Shown: piece by piece, positions 1 to 5,698 of the stretch
Numbering within the stretch: position 1 is the stretch's first letter
Layout of the letters: each line of letters starts with the position of its first letter
Assembly: GCA_017537515.1 (NCBI GenBank)
Contig: JAFYKO010000204.1
Coordinates: 1-6,994 of the forward strand
Length of the DNA: 6,994 nt
Reading direction: 5' to 3'
From: Clostridia bacterium
GTDB taxonomy: Bacteria > Bacillota > Clostridia > Christensenellales > UBA1242
Program-made: the position numbers and the translations under genes
The notes under the pieces: generated by a model
Databases searched by the model: none
What the model was told of the DNA's origin: nothing
The model's input: only the letters and a program-made list of their open reading frames with translations

Positions 1-525
1 ATTGAACGTTACCTTGTTTGTGTTCGGGTGTCTAACTATGATGGCGGATATAGATTTACAATGCCTAGAGATGATATTGAAATAGAAGTTAATCTTGCTT
101 ATTATGAGTTTGCACCTTGTTTCCCAGCAGGCACTCAAGTTTACACAGAAAGTGGATATAAGAATATAGAAGATATTCAAAACGGTGATATGGTTTGGTC
201 TTATAATGAAACCACACAAGAATTTGAATTAAAAGAGGTTTATGATACTTATATCAGATATTCGTACACCGAAATTATCACCATAGGTATTGGGGATACT
301 GAAATTACTGCAACTTACGAACATAGATTTTTGACGCAAAATCGAGGGTGGATAACTATTAAAGAAATTACCACGGATGATTGGCTTATCTCGGAGGACG
401 GAGTGTATCAAATCACTTCTTATAAATCCGAAATGAGAACAGATTATTTCTACAACTTAAATGTTCAAGATAATCACAATTACTTAGTGTCAGATAAAAA
501 CATAGTTGTGCATAATGCTTACTAG
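1..525 (+). CDS. C-terminal part of a secreted repeat protein ending in a Hint (intein-like) domain
   Basis: The frame is open from base 1, so the gene begins upstream; 174 codons are visible. The GTG at 28 is an internal valine, not a credible start. The first residues include FTMPRDDIEIEV, which matches the end of InlB B-repeat/Listeria-Bacteroides surface repeats (F-T-M-P-x-x-D-[VI]-x-[VI]). A Hint domain follows from the Cys at codon 118-120 (PCFPAGTQV), with the nucleophile Cys in place. The TxxH block is ATYEHRF, with His at 322-324, followed by a GW and a late DDWLI. The closing block is NHNYLVS..IVVHNAY. Hint domains self-cleave or splice, and in polymorphic toxins they usually sit just before a C-terminal toxin. 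Here the protein stops two residues after VHN, so no toxin follows. Family placement is firm; the cargo and whole-protein role are unknown. A surface adhesin, polymorphic toxin relic or phage-borne protein are all possible. Confidence 0.8.
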   Translation: MERYLVCVRVSNYDGGYRFTMPRDDIEIEVNLAYYEFAPCFPAGTQVYTESGYKNIEDIQNGDMVWSYNETTQEFELKEVYDTYIRYSYTEIITIGIGDTEITATYEHRFLTQNRGWITIKEITTDDWLISEDGVYQITSYKSEMRTDYFYNLNVQDNHNYLVSDKNIVVHNAY

Positions 526-537
526 AAACAAAGAAAA

Positions 538-563
538 CACCTACCAAAATTGGTAGGCGTTTT
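538..563. terminator. Intrinsic terminator between convergent genes, probably bidirectional
   Basis: An 8-bp perfect stem pairs CCTACCAA (540-547) with TTGGTAGG (550-557) around a two-base loop, or 7 bp around a four-base loop. It is followed by TTTT at 560-563. It lies 13 bases after the Hint stop codon. Read on the minus strand, the same hairpin lies 23 bases after the lipoprotein stop and is followed by a T-rich tract (TTTTCTTTGTTT), so it can serve both genes. Confidence 0.85.
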
Positions 564-580
564 GTATTTATAGCCAATTT

Positions 581-2551
581 TCACGCTGTCAAGCCTTTGT
601 TGTTTTTGTAGGGGTTTTCGTTTAGAATTGAATTTGTTTGTGTGGCAGTTTGGGCTTTATGATTAATATTTTGAATCACGTTTTCGGCTTTGTCTGTAAC
701 TTTGTCTATGGTTTTCTCAACGATAGTCCTATTGTCTTTGTGGCTTGTTTGTTGGGTGGTTGTTCTGCCGTTTTCAACCTTGAATGTGCTTTTAGGTTGT
801 GGTTGCTCTGGGTGATTGGTGTTTGTGTTGTTGGTTGTCATAGATTGGTGATTGTTTGCAATTTTTTCTCTACCTTCTTTGATTTTTTCAAGTCTTGTTT
901 CTTGACGAGCGAGATTTTTGTTTTCATATTTGTTGTGCAAAAATCTTTTGTCTTGATTTTCGTTCAAGAACTCAGGGTTTTCGGCGTCGCCATTAGTAAT
1001 TATTTTCTCGCTATCTGGAAAAACTTTTTTTGGAGTGTGGCGAACGGGTGTACTTTCATTTGAGGTGTCTTTTTGAAGGAAGTTATCTCTTATGACATCA
1101 TCACTATGCGTTGTTTGTTGTAAGTTGGTTTGATTGTTTACATCAATAGTGTTATTGCTTGTTTTGTTATCTGTAACAGGTATTTCAGCTGTGCTTGGTG
1201 CGGTTGGTGTATTTATGTTATCACTGCTTATATCTTGATTGTTAGTGGTGCTTTGATTATTTGAGTTTGTGTTTTGCTCGGTGTTTTGCGTGTCTGTGTT
1301 TGGTGTATTTGTGTTTGGTTGGGTATTAGACGCATTTGCATTATTTTCTGTAGTTTCAGTTTGGTTTTGGCAATTATTTCCGATACAATTTTTTGCTCCG
1401 GTCAAACCTTTGCAATTAACACAATTTTCACAGTCTTTGCAGTCTTCACAATTTTTGCAATTTATGCAGTTTTCACAGTTTGTACAATCGTTGCAATTTG
1501 TGCAGTCTGGACAATTTGTGCAATTGCCATTTGGGCACGATTGGTTGTTTTGAGTATTGGTGGTTGTGTTCCAATAATAACTTGTCTGTGTTTTATTGTT
1601 AATGCAGTTGTCAAGCCCGATAAGGGTGTTCAAAACGGATTGCATTTGTGCGTTACGATTGTCAATACAGCCCATAAGTTTGAGGTATTTTGCACTTAGA
1701 TTTGACGGTGCGAGGGTGTATCTTATTTTTGACTTTTTAACATTTGCGAGTTCTTTGTTGTATTCGCCTTTGCTGGTGTTTATTTTGCTTACGCTACGAG
1801 AAATTGAGTCGAGGTATTCTGTTATAGCGTGTTTTTGTTCTTTTGATAGTTTAATGCCGTTGTTTTTGATTGAGTTTGCTGATTCGCGAACGTTTTTAAT
1901 ATTTGCTAAAATATCGCTTTTGAGTTGGGTGGTGAAATTACTGCTTGCCAAACAAGAATTGCATACAGAAGAGAGGTTTTGTAAGCGTGTGTTTGAAATT
2001 GGAGCGTCGGTTTCTTCGGTGTAAGAATTCACCTGCTTGCCTTCTTTATAGGTATTTATTGTTGTTGTGGTTTTACCATTTTTGGTTACTGAGTTTATGC
2101 GATAGGTGTCGATATTGCTTGGGAAAATTCCATTTGTTATGTTTCTAACCATTGGGTTGTAGTTGTTGTTTCCAATATTGCCTAAACCTATATTATTAAA
2201 CCCTGGATTTGCGAATGCATTGTTGTAGCCATAAGGATAATATGGCATATATCCATAGCCGGCGTAAGGGTACATTCCGTACATCCCGCCATAATAATTC
2301 CCGTATGAGTTTATGTTTGAATAATATGGGTTTTGGTTAAAAATGCCCGCAGGCTTGATTTGGTTTTGGTTGACTGCTTGTTGATAAAAAGCAATATCTT
2401 CCATTGTCGCATAGCGAATTGAGTTGATTGTGCTTTCAAGTTTGTTCATTTTGTTGTTTATGTTAGCACTGATATTGGCATTTTGGTTGCCACAACCTAC
2501 GAGGGTTATGCAAACCAAAAGGCTAACTACTGCCAAAATTATTTTTTTCAT
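581..2551 (-). CDS. Cysteine-repeat lipoprotein of unknown function
   Basis: 656 residues. I chose the ATG at 2551 because AGGAG (2558-2562) lies 6 bases before it; the in-frame ATG at 2557 abuts that site with no spacing. Numbering is from 2551. A lipoprotein signal peptide (MKKIILAVV...) ends in lipobox LVGC, with Cys20 as the lipidation site. Next come a short helical stretch (30-65), a Tyr/Gly/Asn/Pro-rich segment (about 75-134), a mainly helical region (about 188-320) with scattered Cys, and the block C-x-[N/D] repeated from 344 to 380. An Asn/Thr/Gln-rich disordered tract (about 395-490) precedes a charged, probably coiled-coil region near 530-570 and a polar tail. I recognise no family. 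It should be anchored on the outer face of the membrane, or in the space between the two spore membranes if made during sporulation. It is divergent from spoVAC, about 110 bases apart. A sporulation role is inference only. Confidence 0.8.
   Translation of the reverse strand: MKKIILAVVSLLVCITLVGCGNQNANISANINNKMNKLESTINSIRYATMEDIAFYQQAVNQNQIKPAGIFNQNPYYSNINSYGNYYGGMYGMYPYAGYGYMPYYPYGYNNAFANPGFNNIGLGNIGNNNYNPMVRNITNGIFPSNIDTYRINSVTKNGKTTTTINTYKEGKQVNSYTEETDAPISNTRLQNLSSVCNSCLASSNFTTQLKSDILANIKNVRESANSIKNNGIKLSKEQKHAITEYLDSISRSVSKINTSKGEYNKELANVKKSKIRYTLAPSNLSAKYLKLMGCIDNRNAQMQSVLNTLIGLDNCINNKTQTSYYWNTTTNTQNNQSCPNGNCTNCPDCTNCNDCTNCENCINCKNCEDCKDCENCVNCKGLTGAKNCIGNNCQNQTETTENNANASNTQPNTNTPNTDTQNTEQNTNSNNQSTTNNQDISSDNINTPTAPSTAEIPVTDNKTSNNTIDVNNQTNLQQTTHSDDVIRDNFLQKDTSNESTPVRHTPKKVFPDSEKIITNGDAENPEFLNENQDKRFLHNKYENKNLARQETRLEKIKEGREKIANNHQSMTTNNTNTNHPEQPQPKSTFKVENGRTTTQQTSHKDNRTIVEKTIDKVTDKAENVIQNINHKAQTATQTNSILNENPYKNNKGLTA
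1370..1537 (-). repeat. C-x-[N/D] tripeptide repeat block inside the lipoprotein gene
   Basis: This DNA encodes 16 cysteines in 56 residues. Thirteen of them (codons between 1522 and 1412) are spaced exactly three residues apart. All twelve two-residue spacers end in Asn (8) or Asp (4), and the first position varies (T, P, N, E, I, K, V). Three more cysteines flank the strict block. Cys codons mix TGC and TGT irregularly, and spacer codons also vary. The DNA repeat is therefore imperfect while the protein pattern is exact. Confidence 0.9.
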
Positions 2552-2557
2552 ATACAT

Positions 2558-2577
2558 CTCCTAATAATCGCTATTAG
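2558..2577 (-). promoter_or_regulatory. Ribosome binding site and adjoining inverted repeat of the lipoprotein gene
   Basis: On the minus strand AGGAG (2562-2558) is placed 6 bases before the ATG at 2551 and decides that start. Directly upstream, and overlapping it by two bases, is an inverted repeat with 6-bp arms CTAATA/TATTAG (2561-2566 and 2572-2577) around a five-base spacer. It could be a protein-binding operator or a weak hairpin beside the ribosome binding site. The ribosome site is solid; the regulatory reading of the repeat is tentative. Confidence 0.5.
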
Positions 2578-2609
2578 TTTTTGTAAAGATTGGTTTTTTA
2601 TTCTTAGAA

Positions 2610-2638
2610 GTTTAAAAATTTTTTATTTGGCAAAAATA
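2610..2638 (+). promoter_or_regulatory. Candidate forespore (sigma-F/sigma-G type) promoter for the spoVA operon
   Basis: GGCAAAAATA at 2629-2638 fits the B. subtilis sigma-F -10 pattern GG-n-n-A-n-A-n-T-w at each fixed position. GTTTA at 2610-2614 fits the -35 pattern G-y-w-T-A. The 14-base spacing is slightly shorter than the usual 15-16. Transcription would begin near 2645, just before the spoVAC ribosome binding site (GGAG, 2651-2654). In B. subtilis spoVA is transcribed in the forespore by sigma-G, which recognises similar sites. The region is very AT-rich, so a chance match is quite possible. Confidence 0.35.
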
Positions 2639-2662
2639 GAGAGATAAAAAGGAGAATGTTTT

Positions 2663-3109
2663 ATGCATTATCGAAAAAGAAATGAGATGTACAATCAATA
2701 TGTCAATGGGAAGATTCCAAAAACCTCTGAGTGGCCGAGTCTTTTCAATAGTTTTTGGGTGGGTGGTCTGATTTGTATTATTGGACAAGGCATAAACGAC
2801 ATAATACTTGAGCTTATGCCCACACTTGCAGAGCAGACCGCTTGGGCGTATACGTTAATAATCCTTATTTTCATAGGGTCCTTCTTGACTGGCATAGGGG
2901 TTTATGACAGAATAGGCAAGTTTGCAGGGGGAGGGTCTATAGTGCCAATAACGGGATTCTCCAATTCGATTACAAGTCCCGCATTAGATTTCAGGAGCGA
3001 AGGTATTGTATTTGGTATGTGTGTTAAGATGTTTAGTATTGCAGGGCCAGTGATTGTTATAGGCTTTGTGGCTAGCACGCTTGTAGGACTTTTATATCTT
3101 ATTATATAG
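2663..3109 (+). CDS. spoVAC: Stage V sporulation protein AC, spore membrane channel component
   Basis: 148 residues, the usual length. The start follows GGAG (2651-2654) by 8 bases. Membrane segments lie near residues 28-48, 62-82 and 122-148. Family motifs include WVGGLICIIGQ (32-42), GVYDRIGKFAGGGS (79-92) and VPITGFSNSIT (94-104). SpoVAC is an inner spore membrane protein. In B. subtilis it behaves as a mechanosensitive channel, and with the other SpoVA proteins it moves Ca-dipicolinate into the forespore and out at germination. It shares the GG-x-IC-x-IGQ and VPI-x-GF-x-x-S-x-T blocks with spoVAE in this window, so the two are paralogues (SpoVAC/SpoVAEB family). It is the first gene of a tight operon; spoVAD begins 32 bases after its stop. 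Identity is secure. Confidence 0.96.
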   Translation: MHYRKRNEMYNQYVNGKIPKTSEWPSLFNSFWVGGLICIIGQGINDIILELMPTLAEQTAWAYTLIILIFIGSFLTGIGVYDRIGKFAGGGSIVPITGFSNSITSPALDFRSEGIVFGMCVKMFSIAGPVIVIGFVASTLVGLLYLII

Positions 3110-3141
3110 GCAATAATAGAGTTGTAATTATGGAGTAGTAT

Positions 3142-4146
3142 ATGGATAATCTTTTATATAATCAAACTGTGTTCTTTAAGAATAAGCCTCGTATTGTAGG
3201 GAACTATTCTATAGTAGGGCCAAAAGAAAAAGAGGGAAATTTTGGAAAGTATTTTGACTTCGCAATGGAAGATGACCATTTTGGGGAGGATACATTTGAA
3301 AAAGCTGAAAGGAAGATGATTGAAAAAGCCCTATTAGGTGCTATAAAAAAAGCCAATCTAAAAAAACATGATATTGACCTCTTTCTCGCTGGGGATTTAT
3401 TAAATCAAATAATAAGTTCTAGTTATGCAGCAAGGGCATTTGATATGCCATATCTTGGTGTGTTTGGTGCTTGTTCTACTATGGCAGAAAGCCTGGCACT
3501 TGGTTCTGTATTTGTGGACGGCGGTTATTTCCGTAATGTGGCTTGTGCGACTGTGAGTCATTTTTCAACTGCTGAACGTCAATTTCGATTCCCTCTCGAA
3601 CTTGGAAACCAACGTCCACCTACTTCACAGTGGACGGCGACTGCAAGCGGGTGTTCTATTGTTTCAAACAAAGGGGAAGGTCCGTTTATTTCAAGTGCTA
3701 CGTTTGGGAAGGTTACGGACTATGGAATAACCGATGTTAACAATATGGGGGCAGTTATGGCCCCGGGGACTATGAATACTATGCTTGCTGTATTTTATGA
3801 TACAAAAACCGAGCCAAGTGATTATGACTTAATAGTTACGGGAGATCTTGGGAAGTTAGGTAGCGAAATTCTTATAGACCTTATGGAGCATCACGGCGTT
3901 AAACTTGGCAAAAACTATTGCGACTGCGGGCAGATGATGTATAAGATTGAACAGCAAGTTTTAATGGGTGGAAGTGGTTGCGGGTGTAGTGCATCAATCT
4001 TGAATTCTTATATTATAAATGAAATGAAAAAAGAAAAACTCAAGAAAGTGCTGTTTATTGCAACTGGGGCTTTGCTTTCAACAACAGCAAGTCAACAAGG
4101 TGAGACATTGCCCGGGATTGCCCATGCAGTTGTTTTAGAAATTTAA
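3142..4146 (+). CDS. spoVAD: Stage V sporulation protein AD, dipicolinate-binding thiolase-fold protein
   Basis: 334 residues, close to the 338 of B. subtilis. The start has GGAG (3132-3135) 6 bases upstream. Recognisable blocks are the N-terminal FKNKPRIVG (12-20), DLFLAGDLLNQI (79-90) and GVFGACSTMAESLALG (106-121) with Cys111 at the thiolase-like position. Further blocks are VSHFSTAERQFRFPLELG (138-155), QRPPTSQWTATASGC (157-171) and the C-terminal GALLSTTASQQGETLPGIAHAV (309-330). SpoVAD has a thiolase/ketosynthase fold but is not known to act as an enzyme. It binds dipicolinic acid or Ca-dipicolinate on the inner spore membrane, and B. subtilis needs it for uptake into the spore. No membrane segment is visible, as expected for a peripheral protein. 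Its stop codon overlaps the start of the spoVAE ribosome binding site, so the two genes are probably translated together. Confidence 0.97.
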   Translation: MDNLLYNQTVFFKNKPRIVGNYSIVGPKEKEGNFGKYFDFAMEDDHFGEDTFEKAERKMIEKALLGAIKKANLKKHDIDLFLAGDLLNQIISSSYAARAFDMPYLGVFGACSTMAESLALGSVFVDGGYFRNVACATVSHFSTAERQFRFPLELGNQRPPTSQWTATASGCSIVSNKGEGPFISSATFGKVTDYGITDVNNMGAVMAPGTMNTMLAVFYDTKTEPSDYDLIVTGDLGKLGSEILIDLMEHHGVKLGKNYCDCGQMMYKIEQQVLMGGSGCGCSASILNSYIINEMKKEKLKKVLFIATGALLSTTASQQGETLPGIAHAVVLEI

Positions 4147-4155
4147 GGAGGAGAT

Positions 4156-4518
4156 ATGTTGACGTATTTGATTGTCTTTTTTGTCGGAGGATTTATTTGT
4201 GCAATTGGCCAGCTTTTAATTATTAAGACCAATATTACCTCTGCAAGAATTTTGGTTTCTTTTGTGCTTGTAGGGGTTTTTCTTGAAGCTATAGGCGTTT
4301 TTGACAAAATTGCAAGTGTAGCAAAGGCGGGTATAAATGTTCCCATTATTGGTTTTGGGGCGTCGCTAACCAAAGGTGCCATTGCTGGAGGCCAAGCAAA
4401 AGGGATTTTGGGTGCATTTGCTGGCGGGCTTGAAGCAGTGGCGGGTGGCGTTGTTGCTGCGGTTTTGTTTGCCTTCATTTTTTCGCTTATCTTTAAACCT
4501 AAAACAAAAAAGAGTTAA
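4156..4518 (+). CDS. spoVAE: Stage V sporulation protein AE (SpoVAEb type)
   Basis: 120 residues, normal length. AAGGAGG at 4145-4151 ends 4 bases before the ATG and starts inside the spoVAD stop codon (4144-4146). The protein is hydrophobic, with membrane segments near 3-22, 30-50 and 92-113, and ends in a basic tail (KPKTKKS). Family blocks are FVGGFICAIGQ (9-19), GVFDKIASVAKAG (47-59), VPIIGFGASLTKGAI (62-76) and GILGAFAGGLEAVAGGV (83-99). It is a component of the SpoVA Ca-dipicolinate channel in the inner spore membrane and resembles SpoVAC. I see no hairpin terminator in the 64 bases after it, so read-through into yunB is possible. Clostridia such as C. difficile carry this same three-gene AC-AD-AE set. 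Confidence 0.95.
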   Translation: MLTYLIVFFVGGFICAIGQLLIIKTNITSARILVSFVLVGVFLEAIGVFDKIASVAKAGINVPIIGFGASLTKGAIAGGQAKGILGAFAGGLEAVAGGVVAAVLFAFIFSLIFKPKTKKS

Positions 4519-4576
4519 TTTTCTTTAATTCGCATTCATACTTTTGCAAACTTTTTGTGGATTCTGCATATAAATA

Positions 4577-4585
4577 ATGTAAATG
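4577..4585 (+). other. Start-stop codon pair directly ahead of the yunB start, with no ribosome binding site
   Basis: The yunB ATG (4583) is preceded in frame by ATG TAA (4577-4582), a one-codon open frame ending where yunB begins. The 20 bases upstream hold no purine-rich Shine-Dalgarno sequence, unlike the three spoVA genes. A TATAAA at 4569-4574 raises the possibility of a transcript starting almost at the ATG. The bases are seen directly; any function is inference. Confidence 0.35.
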
Positions 4586-5257
4586 TATTACAAAAAGAAG
4601 AAAAAAAGATTGTCAAAACGCACAAAGGTTTGGTTTGTGCTGTTTTTTGTAATCCTTTTCTTATCTCTTTTGTTTGTTTATCTCACAAGTGTTGTAAACC
4701 CAATAATTGTTGAGGCGAGTGAGGCGAAAATAAAATCCGTTGCACAAGACTCTCTGAACAACTCTGTTTTGGACGCCATCAACGATGAAAACATATATGA
4801 AAAGTTGATTAATTACACCTATGGTGCAGACAATAAAATCTCGCTCATAACGGTAAACTCTCATCAAGCAAATTTGCTTGCAAGAAGTATTAGCATTCAC
4901 GCTCAAGATATGCTTGACAAAACGACCAAAGCGGGCGTTGATGTTCACTTGGGTGCATTTACTGGATTAGCAGCGTTTGCAACCTTGGGGCCGACCATCA
5001 CCTTCAATCTATCGCCCATTGGTGCTGTGGCGGTGAAGTTTAAATCAGAGTTTACAAGTGCGGGTATAAATCAAACACTTCATAAGCTTTATATTTCAGT
5101 CGATAGTTCTGTTTATGTTATTTTGCCAACCGCAAGCCCGAAAATTGATGCTTCAACCGAAGTTCTTATTGCAGAATGCGTGCTTGTCGGCGACATCCCA
5201 GACACTTATCTTCAATCAAGCTATCTTGATGAAATGTTAAACCTTGTGCCAACATAA
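4583..5257 (+). CDS. yunB: Sporulation protein YunB
   Basis: 224 residues, somewhat shorter than the roughly 250 of B. subtilis YunB. The N-terminus is strongly basic (MYYKKKKKRLSKRTK), followed by one membrane segment (about 17-38). The rest is then exported. Family blocks are VNPIIVEASEAKIKSVAQ (38-55), VNSHQANLLA (91-100), the glycine-containing core GVDVHLGAFTGLAAFATLGP (118-137), FNLSPIGAVAVKFKSEF (141-157), SAGINQTLHKLYISV (159-173) and EVLIAECVLVGDIPDTYL (193-210). In B. subtilis yunB belongs to the sigma-E mother-cell regulon and is needed for efficient sporulation; its biochemical role is unknown. No Shine-Dalgarno sequence precedes the ATG, but the basic N-terminus matches the family and supports this start. 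It could be the last gene of the spoVA transcript or have its own promoter. A strong terminator follows 37 bases after its stop. Confidence 0.93.
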   Translation: MYYKKKKKRLSKRTKVWFVLFFVILFLSLLFVYLTSVVNPIIVEASEAKIKSVAQDSLNNSVLDAINDENIYEKLINYTYGADNKISLITVNSHQANLLARSISIHAQDMLDKTTKAGVDVHLGAFTGLAAFATLGPTITFNLSPIGAVAVKFKSEFTSAGINQTLHKLYISVDSSVYVILPTASPKIDASTEVLIAECVLVGDIPDTYLQSSYLDEMLNLVPT

Positions 5258-5294
5258 GCTTAAATACAAAAATTCATCCATTTTCCCTATAAAT

Positions 5295-5318
5295 CACCCC
5301 CCCAAAGGGGTGTTTTTT
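5295..5318 (+). terminator. Intrinsic terminator of the spoVA-yunB unit
   Basis: A stem of CACCCC (5295-5300) and GGGGTG (5307-5312) closes a six-base loop and is followed at once by six T residues (5313-5318). It separates the sporulation genes from the vegetative promoter downstream. Confidence 0.9.
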
Positions 5319-5337
5319 GTTGCATATTATAAATATT

Positions 5338-5352
5338 TGTAAAAAAATTACA
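5338..5352. promoter_or_regulatory. Dyad TGTAA-N5-TTACA upstream of the vegetative promoter
   Basis: TGTAA (5338-5342) and TTACA (5348-5352) form a perfect 5-bp dyad with an all-A spacer. It lies 28 bases before the -35 box. A wider inverted pair, TTGCAT (5320-5325) and ATGCAA (5357-5362), is nested around it. This could be a repressor or activator site, but the AT-rich context makes chance symmetry likely. It does not fit the GlnR/TnrA pattern, which needs seven spacer bases. Confidence 0.25.
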
Positions 5353-5380
5353 TAAAATGCAAAAAAAGTGTTAAAATCAT

Positions 5381-5409
5381 TTGACATTTTGGAAAAATAC
5401 TGATATTAT
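5381..5409 (+). promoter_or_regulatory. Near-consensus housekeeping (sigma-A) promoter
   Basis: A consensus -35 TTGACA (5381-5386) is separated by exactly 17 bases from a -10 TATTAT (5404-5409), one mismatch from TATAAT. Transcription should begin near 5416. The first transcribed bases can form a hairpin (AATAAGG 5416-5422 with CCTTATT 5431-5437), a feature that often protects RNA 5' ends. No protein gene begins within 270 bases, so the first product is a long untranslated RNA. Confidence 0.8.
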
Positions 5410-5495
5410 TTTAAGAATAAGGAAAAAACACCTTATTAAACATACATATTAAAGATATTAATTCAAATACTAAAATCAACAATATCAAGGTTGCA

Positions 5496-5600
5496 ACTGC
5501 CCTAGGAGGGTGGAGGGGACGAAGCGGGGCGACGGAGTCGTGGGCGAGTCCGCCCGCCCGAGGGTAGTACTTAAAAGGGGGTGAGGCCTAAGGATAAGGG
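5496..5600. repeat. GC-rich island, possible small interspersed repeat or structured RNA core
   Basis: The 73 bases 5496-5568 are about 73% G+C by hand count, inside intergenic DNA that is otherwise mostly A and T. G is concentrated on the plus strand, and the G-rich run continues to about 5600. The general look (GGAGGGTGG..., GACGAAGC, GACGGAGTC, then AAAGGGGGTGAGGC) recalls short GC-rich repeats scattered between genes of gut Clostridia, but I cannot test copy number here. The runs GG-A-GGG-T-GG-A-GGGG (5505-5518) could form a two-tier G-quadruplex. No target-site duplication or clean terminal inverted repeats were found. Confidence 0.4.
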
Positions 5601-5698
5601 GTAATTATTTTATTTGTCATTTATACTTTTATAAACCTATTTGATATATTTTTATGATTTGATATTTATAATTTAACATTAATTTAACAATGAAAAAC

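Noticed and set aside
28..30. GTG as start of the first gene
   Set aside because: The frame stays open to base 1 and the upstream residues continue into the surface-repeat fold. No ribosome binding site precedes it.
229..411. Minus-strand open frame of 60 codons inside the Hint gene
   Set aside because: It is antisense to clear Hint motifs and has no ribosome site or domain.
1412..1522. CRISPR-like or tandem DNA array
   Set aside because: The periodicity is in codons of an intact reading frame; there are no constant repeats with unique spacers.
638..2148. Several plus-strand open frames (638-1063, 1269-1553, 1274-1699, 1596-2024, 1945-2148)
   Set aside because: They lie opposite the lipoprotein gene, are dominated by Phe, Leu, Val and Cys from antisense reading of Asn/Thr/Gln-rich codons, show no family motifs, and several overlap each other.
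2555..2557. ATG at 2557 as start of the lipoprotein
   Set aside because: The AGGAG site abuts it with zero spacing; the next in-frame ATG at 2551 is 6 bases away and gives a standard MKK signal peptide.
2695..2895. Minus-strand open frame inside spoVAC
   Set aside because: It is the shadow of a securely identified gene, with no motifs of its own.
4143..4478. Minus-strand open frame of 111 codons across spoVAE
   Set aside because: Its Ala/Pro/Thr-rich sequence is the antisense of the glycine- and alanine-rich SpoVAE protein, which has secure family motifs.
4661..4948. Minus-strand open frame inside yunB
   Set aside because: It is antisense to YunB family blocks, with no motif or ribosome site.
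5504..5584. Small plus-strand frame after the AGGAGG at 5504-5509
   Set aside because: The GTG there has no spacing from the AGGAGG, the product is a 24-residue Gly/Arg-rich string, and the region is better read as structured RNA or repeat.
5690..5692. ATG at 5690 as start of the DUF1385-PrmC gene
   Set aside because: It lies before the 5699-5733 terminator and has no ribosome site. It adds 22 residues with no DUF1385 motif. It is not fully excluded.
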